Assembly (NCBI RefSeq): GCF_963678635.1
Contig: NC_087068.1
Location: 53,840,213-53,904,212, forward strand
Direction of reading: 5' to 3'
Origin: Symsagittifera roscoffensis
Lineage: Eukaryota; Xenacoelomorpha; Acoela; Convolutidae
DNA: 64,000 nucleotides
The position numbers and the translations under genes are program-made. The notes beneath the pieces were generated by a model. The model saw only the letters and a program-made list of their open reading frames with translations, made no database searches and was not told the DNA's origin. Shown one piece after another: positions 56,870-64,000 of this stretch; the first letter of the stretch is position 1, and the number at the start of each line of letters is the position of its first letter.

Positions 56870-57584
56870 GACTAGACAAAATTTGATCAGTTTACTTAGC
56901 TTACGTTGATAAACTTGCAGATTTGAACGAAAATGTAAAGTATCTTATGGCTTCGATGGATGGCTTGTCCCGCAATCATTAAGTACAACCTTTGTAATCA
57001 AAGTATGTCACCTCAACTGCAAAACCATTCGAACAAAGGCGATAGAAAAACTGCCAAAAAAAGTATGGATAGATAATGGCACTGTATTCAAGGAATCCTT
57101 CAAAAGTTTATGCGAAAAAAAAAGCATTGTGAAAAAGTCCATTTTTTCGGACAGGAACATTCGATCATTTAAGAGTTTGATTTATGAGTATTTGGAGGAG
57201 AAATGGACCTACTCTTACATCGATAAGCTTCAATAATTGACAACACAATAATTTCAATAAAAAACCGCGTCATCAAACTAGCCCCCAATTAAGTGACAAA
57301 TAAGGATGTTCCACGTCAATATTCCTTAAGAGCTGAACCATCATTGAAAACAGTTTGCCGACCAAAGCTCAAGGTTGGTGATTTTGTTAGAGTAGCAAAA
57401 ATAGACATTCTTTTTCCAAAAAGGTTATAAATACTTTTTCACTGACGAAGTTTTGGAAATATTGTAAAAACCAACATGGAAGCCACCAACTTATAATCTT
57501 ATCGACGCTGATAAGGAACCAATAGAGAGTAAATTTTATAAGTTCGAACCAATCAGGGTATTGGAAAAGGAAGGATCGAACTAA
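56870..57584 (+). pseudogene. Polinton integrase (retroviral-type), broken
   Basis: This is the catalytic core and C-terminal domain of the rve-type integrase that inserts Polintons. Visible in order: D-K-L-A-D-L-N-E (first catalytic Asp probably the GAT at 56920); Y-L-M-A-S-M-D-G-L-S-R (56941-56970); K-K-V-W-I-D-N-G-T-V-F (second Asp at 57072); S-D-R-N-I-R-S-F-K-S-L-I-Y and K-W-T-Y-S-Y-I-D-K-L (57147-57230); and a C-terminal P-P-T-Y-N-L-I-D-A-D-K-E-P-I-E (about 57487-57530), ending G-S-N before a TAA at 57582. The expected third acidic residue is Asp (57150) and is only 26 codons after the second Asp instead of about 36, so a short deletion removed part of the active site. Several stops and frameshifts also occur. 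The minor capsid gene starts 48 bases downstream. Confidence 0.75.
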
Positions 57585-57632
57585 GCAAGTATAAGCAATT
57601 TTAGAGGTGATAAAGATTCCTTTTCTGTTACA

Positions 57633-58246
57633 ATGGTGTTTTCAACCTCAATTAACATCTTTAACATCTTCATTGACAATTCACTGGCAAAATTTAAAAA
57701 TCTGCTGATTGAGGATATCAATCTAAAGGGTGAATGGAGAGTTGTATTGACAGAAATAACGATACCAACTCATTTTTGCAATGTAACCCCAGAGAGAGAG
57801 AGAGAGTCTCCAGATTCCCAGTATTTTAGGTTTCGAAGAAAAAGGGATGGAACGGGCTACCTCATTGGTCATAAAGAATCCAGTCATATTAGTAGCACTC
57901 TCACATCAGAAACTCTCTGCTCCAACTACCCTGTTGATATCTCTGCTGGAATTCAATTGATGTTTATCTACTTGGAAATCATTGATTATCAGATTGTGGA
58001 TGATACCAAATCACCGTCGCTCAGGTTCATTAATACTAACCGACGAGTAAAAACGGTTTCGCTTGTAGCATTGAACCAAATCATCGCAAATCCTTTAGCA
58101 ACTCGGATTACAAACAACTCCTTGTGAACATTAACCAGAGCTTTGCAGTAAACTTTCAAACAGAAACCGGTAGTTTTGTACAATTTGCGGGAGAAGGAGG
58201 AGGAAAAGTGGTTTTGACATTGAAGTTTCAAAAATTTTCTGATTAA
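57633..58246 (+). pseudogene. Polinton minor capsid (penton-like) protein, fullest copy
   Basis: The ATG at 57633 starts a frame with I-F-I-D-N-S-L-A-K-F-K-N and L-K-G-E-W-R-V-V-L-T-E-I, the usual opening of Polinton minor capsid proteins (single jelly-roll, vertex or penton-like). The middle has Y-P-V-D-I-S-A-G-I-Q-L-M-F and DDTKSP. Near 58070 the frame shifts and the protein continues with E-P-N-H-R-K, N-I-N-Q-S-F-A-V-N-F-Q and F-A-G-E-G, ending V-L-T-L-K-F-Q-K-F-S-D and a TAA (58244). Length, about 205 codons, is normal. A (GA)n run at 57790-57808 encodes R-E-R-E-R-E and may be expanded. Apart from the one frameshift it is nearly intact, so this is one of the youngest-looking genes of the Polinton remnants. 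The next ATG is 5 bases after the stop. Confidence 0.75.
57790..57808. repeat. (AG)n run inside the capsid gene
   Basis: An AG run of about 19 bases within the minor capsid reading frame. Other AG runs in the window lie outside the capsid genes. Confidence 0.85.
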
Positions 58247-58250
58247 GAAA

Positions 58251-58620
58251 ATGGAGGCGTACTACCATAACCAAGCAAACATCCCACACTTCTCGAGACA
58301 ATACAGACAGTGGGGTAGTGACATCGGCGCACTGGCTACGGTTTTTAAACGAGTTGTGCTTCCCTTAGCTCGGAAATTTATTGTACCAGCAGCAAACATA
58401 TTGGAAAAGAATTACTTGTTCACGCATCACCCGAATTAATAGATAGAGCAACCCGGAGGTAAACATCAAAACAAGCCTTGAAGAACACAAAAAAAATCAA
58501 GAAACAAGTTGGAGGGGGTCGTACCAAATTGCGTAGTATCAAAAAAAGAAGACGACAAAAAAAAAAAAAAAAAAGGAAATCCTTCGAAAATGCGTTGACT
58601 CAAAAGATTGATCCACTTTA
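58251..58620 (+). pseudogene. Polinton small basic protein, fuller copy
   Basis: Begins M-E-A-Y-Y-H-N-Q at 58251 with an aromatic, Gly-containing N-terminus (R-Q-Y-R-Q-W-G-S-D-I-G-A-L) and a V-V-L-P-L-A-R-K-F block shared with copy A. A frame change before 58438 leads to S-P-E-L-I-D-R-A-T-R-R, then S-K-Q-A-L-K-N-T-K-K, Q-V-G-G-G-R-T-K and R-R-R-Q-K before a run of 18 A (58557-58574). It ends with a TAA near 58618. The order of a Gly/aromatic N-terminus, an internal SPELI segment and a basic Lys/Arg C-terminus fits small virion-associated proteins of the element family. Its exact role is not established here. Confidence 0.6.
58557..58574. repeat. Poly-A run inside the basic protein gene
   Basis: Eighteen consecutive A in the Lys-coding stretch, a likely site of slippage and of one frame change. 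Confidence 0.9.
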
Positions 58621-58625
58621 ATCAC

Positions 58626-59411
58626 CTGATGCTCAAAGCTCGAAATTGAAATTTTAGGAGACGGGAGCAACTTTATCGATCTTCAACGAACTCGCTTTGA
58701 GGTTGTAGCTCACCTCCTTCAAACTACTGGTAATTTTCTGCGAACTCATGCAACAGATGCAGGATAAAGAGAGACACCATACTTTGTCATTTATCCCCTT
58801 TCATCTCTTTTTGCCGAACGTACAATGTCCTTGAATGGATGAAAATTTTCTACAATTGACAGCAATATTGCACATTAAAGTTTTTTGAGACAGAATACTC
58901 ACACAGTAATGATGCAAAACAAACATGGCTCGCTTGTCAAGAGTATTATAATGAAGATGACCCGTCAGATATTTATGGTGCTAATAAGCTGGCAGAAGAT
59001 ATCGAAGACCGTAAGCGGATCGCAAGTGCATCAAAAGAAGTCCGTCTATTTGGCAAAATTGCATGACAATGATCTAATCAGTGATGTTACAATCAAATTT
59101 TCTCTGAGACGATCTCTTAATGACTTTGTTATTATGTCAAGCAACAAAATAAACCTTACCAAGTTCGAATCCGTGAGGCAAACCTATCTGTGCTCCAAAA
59201 AGACTGTAATAGATTTTTTACTATCATCGGTAGAAAAAAAATCTGTTAAAAACACTAGCAATATACAACTGAATCGAAGGTCTACCGAGAACACTTTTAC
59301 CCGCAACTGTGTACAAAGCTGGCGACAAGAAGATGTTTATGCCAAAGAGCCAGTTTGACTAATGATTGTGGCAATGAGCACAAATACAGCATACTTGGGT
59401 CCAAATCGACC
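58626..59411 (+). pseudogene. Polinton major capsid protein, 3'-truncated copy E
   Basis: Blocks matching copy A appear in order: D-G-S-N-F-I-D-L (58662-58680), F-L-R-T-H-A-T-D-A (58737-58760), F-V-I-Y-P-L-S-S-L-F (near 58790), A-S-K-E-V-R-L-F-G (near 59030), then D-V-T-I-K-F-S-L-R-R-S-L-N-D-F-V-I-M (59083-59136), W-R-Q-E-D-V-Y-A-K-E-P-V (about 59325-59355) and A-M-S-T-N. The sequence is interrupted at 59411 by the start of the second duplication unit, so the C-terminal third is missing. There are several frame changes and stops. The truncation is a consequence of the duplication, not of Polinton biology. Confidence 0.75.
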
Positions 59412-59634
59412 AAATATAGCACACATGCCACCAAATGAACGCCTTTATTTGCGAATTTGGTTGTCTAATTCTCTTGTGTAAATAGAACGGGTAAAATTTA
59501 TGAAATAAGACAGCATTTTGCTTTGAGAAAACTTCAAGTTTCAAATTTAAAAGAAAAACAAGACTGCTCGTATCAGGGCGAAAACCTGAGTGTCCCAACT
59601 GCCTTTTAAGTTTTATGGAGCAGTATTAACATAA

Positions 59635-61790
59635 AAAAATTAAATGTAATAAAATAAAAAGAAAAAAAGTTTTCCAAAGTTTAAAATTTTTAAAATTAAA
59701 TCATCCCCCTAAAACAATAGGGCGCAGAAAAAGCTTATTCGGGTGGTTTTGACATAAGCGAGAATTTGACACTCATAAATATGCACAAGCGAGCGTGCCA
59801 AAATAGCGTTAAATTGCAAGCCTAGAAATAACAATTTTGTCGGACATTTTTTCATCGTTCTTACACTTGAGTGTCGACGCCCTGAGCCAAATGGAAAAAT
59901 ATATATTTTACATGAGACCAGTGTTGCTGAAGTTTTGAAGTTCTGAAGGTTGCATTTTGTCCATTTGCTACTCTAAATTCTGCGCTTTTTCACGTATATA
60001 TAATGGTTAAGAGCGCGCCTTGTTCCAGTGCGGCGATTTCAAATCCTGTTTTCCAACCGTAATTTTTTAGACATTTAAAGAAGCTGGGAGTTTTTCCGGT
60101 CGTCGTTTTTCCTTCAGAATATTATTGACTTCTTAACTAGCCTGTTTAATGGACTTTTTAAAAAGCTCAAGCAGCTCAAAAAGAGGACATTTTTTAATCA
60201 GCGATTTTTTTGGAGTTTTATGGATTTTGGGGGTTGTCATTTTGGCATAATTAATTTGCGGAAAATTTCCAATTTTCTATCTTTTTTCAAATTTCTAGGC
60301 AGAGACTTATTTCAGCTCAGAAAGCATTACAAGTCGAAATGAGGTCCGCTAAGTGGTGTGATCAAAATTTTATGTATTTTATCAGTTTACTTAGCCTGTG
60401 TAATTTTAAAAAAATTGAATGAATATAATATCAATGAACAAAAACGAATCATATAATGATTGAGTGATTCTGATTTTGATCAGGTACTGCAAACAGAAAA
60501 AGTGCATTGATTTGAGAGCAGAAATGAAGCTTGAACATGGCAATATAAACAGTCGAAAGTAAGAAGTTAAATTCTCTAAGCAGAGTAAAAAATATGCATA
60601 AGAAATGAGCTCTTTTTTCATAAATCTCTCTTCATGCGAAAAATCTTTTTTTTGAACATCAGAGAAAAATTTATAGTCTTTAACGCAGAGGCGAAGCTGC
60701 GCTTCGCAAACACTTGCCAGAACATGACCAAAAAGCAGCTCTTTCAAGTGAAATAAGAAGACGTAGAAACATGCCTCGGATTAGCAAAAAGTCGGCTACG
60801 TTTCGTATTTGAATCTGCGACCTAGCAAATTTGAGTCTCACGCACCACCCACCCAGCCACGAATGCTAAAAAATCTTCAAAAACTAGCCACCAATAAAGC
60901 TGTTTGATGCCAGAAACTAGCCACCAAAAACGCAGTTCGATGCCAAATCGATGCAGCAAAATAGGCACCAAATACAAAAAGAATCATTTTGCATGTAATA
61001 ATTTGGAAAGCATATGCATTATGCATTAAAAAATATGCAATTCAAAAAAATTGCGCTGGGCTTATAGCTCCTACCTTTTCGGCCACTCGTGTCATGTTTT
61101 AGAGGGGGTTAAGGAAAGGTATTTTACCGACACTTCAAAAAATTGGGAGGGTTAAAGGGAGGGATTTTAGCGACCACTTGCAAAATTTGGCTACATGTTT
61201 GGTTAACTTTGCACACGAAAAAATTTTAAATGATTTGAAAAAAAACATCCACATCACAGAATTGCGGAGTTGACGATTAAATAAAAAATAAGTAATAAAC
61301 AAAAAAGGGTAAAGGATATGTAGTACAAAACGGAATGCATGGAAGGAGAAAAAGGAATGTGAGCAAGGTGTTGGAAATTAAGAACTGATGCACAAGGATG
61401 TTCACAGAAGTCTTAGTCAAGTTCCACATTCAATCTTGCATTCAAGGAGCTCCAGCAGCTGGTTACTGCGTTCACTAGTCCAGCCGCCGGAAGGGAGTAG
61501 AATACGCGTCTCACTTCATCGGCGAGTTGTTCCAAATCGCTCTGTGTGGTCAACGTTTAACCGGAATCACTACGCAAACATACAAGCGTTACACCCTTCA
61601 CAGCCAACGCTTCAGAAGAAATTAGATGCCCAGCTAAGAACCGGATGATGACCATCTGTGTCCTCACCCCCACACAACAGCAATCCTCCCAACATCACAG
61701 ATTCGGTATGCTCAACTGGAAAATTCATACTGAAACAAAAAAATTAAATTACAAGGTGATGAAAAAGTAACTGAAAACACCTTAAACAGT
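59635..61790. other. Unit 2, left part: no recognised gene
   Basis: Same content as 51631-53740 apart from scattered changes, including the minus-strand frame (60747-60406) and the GC-richer patch (61390-61700). I see no coding constraint in the differences between the units. Confidence 0.4.
60001..60054 (+). other. tRNA-like segment, unit 2
   Basis: Copy of 51997-52050. Confidence 0.3.
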
Positions 61791-61795
61791 TAGAA

Positions 61796-62230
61796 TTGGA
61801 AAAACCAAGAAAAAAAATAAAGAAGAACAAATTACACGAAATAAGTTTAATGGGAAGTTGGCACACTGACAATTTTGATAAGGAAAATTTATCGTTCACC
61901 GTTTCTTCTGCCAGAGTCAGATCAAAAAACAAATATTTTCAGAATCGACATGTAGTATTAATCACGAGGTGGGAAGAAATTACAAATAAAGAATTTTGCC
62001 AAAATTGTGTAGAAAAAGTTTTTTTGAATGAGCTTTTACAAATAACGTGGTGTGTCTACGCAAAACAGAAATATGGAAAAGCGGTTGATCTGAAGATAGC
62101 TTCCTATGCACACATATTTGACTTTTCGTTCGATTTCGACACTATGCTGATTGAAAATGGGTGGAGCAAAAATTTCGGCTTTGTTTCAACAAAATTTCGT
62201 ATTAATAAAAACTACCGGTTAACGAGATAA
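61796..62230 (+). pseudogene. Decayed ORF of unknown function, unit 2 (longer open copy)
   Basis: A frame of 144 residues: a very basic start (M-E-K-P-R-K-K-I-K-K), then F-T-V-S-S-A-R-V-R, H-V-V-L-I-T-R-W-E-E, C-Q-N-C, W-C-V-Y-A-K-Q-K-Y, D-F-S-F-D-F-D-T-M-L and F-R-I-N-K-N-Y-R-L-T-R before a TAA. It continues in another frame (Y-L-H-G-Y-Y-Y-F-H-R-L and so on, near 62250-62280). The single-T difference from unit 1 shows which copy is frameshifted here. The family is unknown. Confidence 0.35.
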
Positions 62231-62589
62231 AGACATCAGCAAGTGGTATCTACATGGTTATTATTACTTCCACCGGCTTGAAACTCAGCAGATTCGAATA
62301 GTCTTGGAAAAGTAAAAATTAAAATTGGAAAAACGTAGATTTACTTCAAGGGACTTGGAAATCATTCATGAATTTTGCTTCACCGTGAAAAAAACCTATC
62401 GGGAAAACTCTGACGGTCAAAAATTTTTAATAGCTACATGTTCTCTGTTTTTTTTTCTAGTGAAAATAATATAAATTAGGATGTAGCGATCAATCTTGAA
62501 CTATAACAAGATCTTATTGGCATAGATGACTCTTCCTTGGAGAATTTTTTTTTTGAAATATTCAGAAATATTCAGCAATTTTACATGAT

Positions 62590-63792
62590 GCCGCAGTTTT
62601 TGTACACGAAGTTTATAACAGTGGTCCTACTTACTGCTAAATGCTTCCCAGGAAACGTTACAACAGTCTGATTGGTCTTGTGAGTTTGACGAACAAACTT
62701 TCCGCTTGTTCGTCAAACTAACGAGACTAGAACTGTATCAATCATTAGAATGTTGAGTGAGCGGTCAATCGTGCTAGACTTGGAAGGAAGTCGCCTTAGA
62801 AAAAATACTTTTATAATTAAGGAATCAGCCATTACTGGATTATAGCGACTGTCCAATTTTTCTACCTCCAGTCTTTTTCAAATCACTTCCAAAACCTGAA
62901 CAAAAAGCATACAATTGGTTAACAAATTTTTGGCACAAAAACCACTGGAAAACGGTGACTAATTATGTTTGAACTTCACTCAATTAATTCAAAGATTTAG
63001 TTTGAAAAATCCTAACGCCTCGTTTTACGCCAAAGGGAAACAGAAGACTGAACTTCTTGCAAAAAAGCTGGTTCGAAAAAGTGAGAATCTTGAATTGGTT
63101 GCACGAGAACTGAAAAATTACATTTCAAGAAATCTTGCAACAGACATTTACATCATCCAAACTCCAGGAATCACTGCGCCCTGAAAAAAAAAACAAAATC
63201 TTTCATGATTGCTTGAAAAAAGATCAACAACGAGATACCAGCAAAAATGGAGACGTATCTATCTCCAAATTCAATAATAAAAGCTTGGATGAATCCGGAA
63301 AGTGACATAGGAATTTTTTTGACCAGAATAGAAAAAACTGTTTGCCGAGGTCACGTGGTTTGTCGGAAAGAACAAATTGCTCTTTCAGGAGAAAAATTGT
63401 CCTTTTTAGAAAAACTTTTCCCGGTGATTGACCAACTCGTCTATTTGAAACGATACAAATATATTCCAAACTTCAGCCAGCAAACTAGGAGTTTATCTTC
63501 CCAGGCTACTCTTAGTACCCAAACATCATCCCAAAACTCAAATAGATCGCAGCAGCAGTGATTATCTGTGGATGTTCAGAAATTAGTAAAAGAAAACTAT
63601 GTGAAGAAATTTGTATTTCATGCAAAAACTGTCCCAGTCAATTATGTAGTAGAAGTTTATGACAATGTCAACGACATAGCTAATTATTATACAGGTTATA
63701 CTCGATACGAGATTTGTTATTGTTCAGAAGCAATCAAAATACGTTTTTATAACCTCAATACCTCAACACCATTTTTTTCCATTGATAAGTAG
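62590..63792 (+). pseudogene. DxEG ORF, RNase H-fold-like family (tentative), unit 2
   Basis: As in unit 1: D-L-E-G near 62777, F-I-I-K-E, A-K-G-K-Q-K-T-E-L-L-A near 63030-63060, then 63247-63561 and 63568-63792. The last stretch shows what the assembly gap hides in unit 1: Y-T-G-Y-T-R-Y-E-I-C-Y-C, then I-K-I-R-F-Y-N-L-N, and a stop at 63790. Unit 2 has one extra T near 62860 that breaks the frame earlier than in unit 1. The gene is broken in both units. Confidence 0.35.
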
Positions 63793-63817
63793 ATGTTATA
63801 GATAAAGAGTCAGATTC

Positions 63818-63819
<2 letters not shown>

Positions 63820-63875
<56 letters not shown>

Positions 63876-63901
63876 GTGTGTGTATACATATATATATATA
63901 T
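63820..63901. repeat. (TA)n microsatellite
   Basis: About 80 bases of TA with a few TG steps, followed by GA-rich sequence. It is a likely cause of the gap in unit 1. Confidence 0.95.
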
Positions 63902-64000
63902 TTATAGAGAGAGAAAGATAGAACACACTAAAAATCTGAATGACGGAAATAAAAATTGATGAGCCTGATACAACTTTAGTTACCAATTTTGTTTATGATC
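63902..64000. other. Window end, no gene recognised
   Basis: A short stretch beyond the microsatellite with no clear feature. It should correspond to part of the sequence hidden by the gap in unit 1. Confidence 0.4.

Larger units (their letters stand above)
51408..59411. repeat. 8004-bp tandem duplication, unit 1
   Basis: The sequence beginning AAATATAGCACACATGCCACC at 51408 begins again at 59412 and then runs collinear to the end of the window. The right border falls inside a major capsid pseudogene. Differences between the units are scattered single bases and small indels. Confidence 0.9.
59412..64000. repeat. 8004-bp tandem duplication, unit 2 (continues past the window)
   Basis: Collinear copy of 51408 onwards. 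It contains the CGTATCAGGGCG module (59557-59634), the tRNA-like segment (60001-60054), the hairpin motif (60691-60707) and both decayed ORFs. If complete, a second integrase-capsid cluster would follow to the right. Confidence 0.9.

Overview
The window is AT-rich DNA from an animal nuclear genome, probably an invertebrate. It has no operons and almost no intact genes. It is dominated by long duplications, foldback elements, microsatellites and decayed copies of Polinton/Maverick elements (large self-synthesising DNA transposons with virus-like capsid genes). Two splice acceptors fit a TTTCAG-type consensus like that of nematodes, but this is only a hint and I cannot name the organism.

Only two loci look like intact host genes: a 3'-terminal exon of an unrecognised gene (2283-2949, +) and an F-box/leucine-rich gene on the minus strand (26795-24436, with a candidate intron).

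Polinton remnants fill 4.5-23.1 kb and 56.8-59.4 kb. Different copies keep different parts, so the copies together give a gene order: integrase, minor capsid protein, small basic protein, major capsid protein, a ~2.9-kb module with only minus-strand reading frames, a short zinc-finger ORF related to the polymerase N-terminus, then protein-primed family B DNA polymerase. The order capsid, unknown module, polymerase occurs twice (4.6-11.6 kb and 11.6-23.1 kb), so the module appears to be part of the element. All copies are broken. One copy is a polymerase/capsid chimera (junction near 11605).

From 29.9 to 50.15 kb there is a three-unit tandem macro-array. Each unit carries an X block (2.2 kb, with a decayed plus-strand ORF), a Z block (minus-strand decayed ORF and a tRNA-like segment), a foldback element with CCCGGGTTG ends, and a Y block with no gene. 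Unit 1 lacks Z and half of the foldback element. Unit 3 has an extra 1.2-kb internal duplication.

From 51408 to the end lies a second tandem duplication with an 8004-bp period. Its breakpoint cuts the major capsid gene of the right-hand Polinton at 59411. The unit also carries two decayed ORFs, one resembling a DxEG RNase H-fold-like family, just upstream of the integrase. A 200-N gap (55701-55900) interrupts the first unit; the second copy shows that the missing part probably includes a long TA microsatellite.
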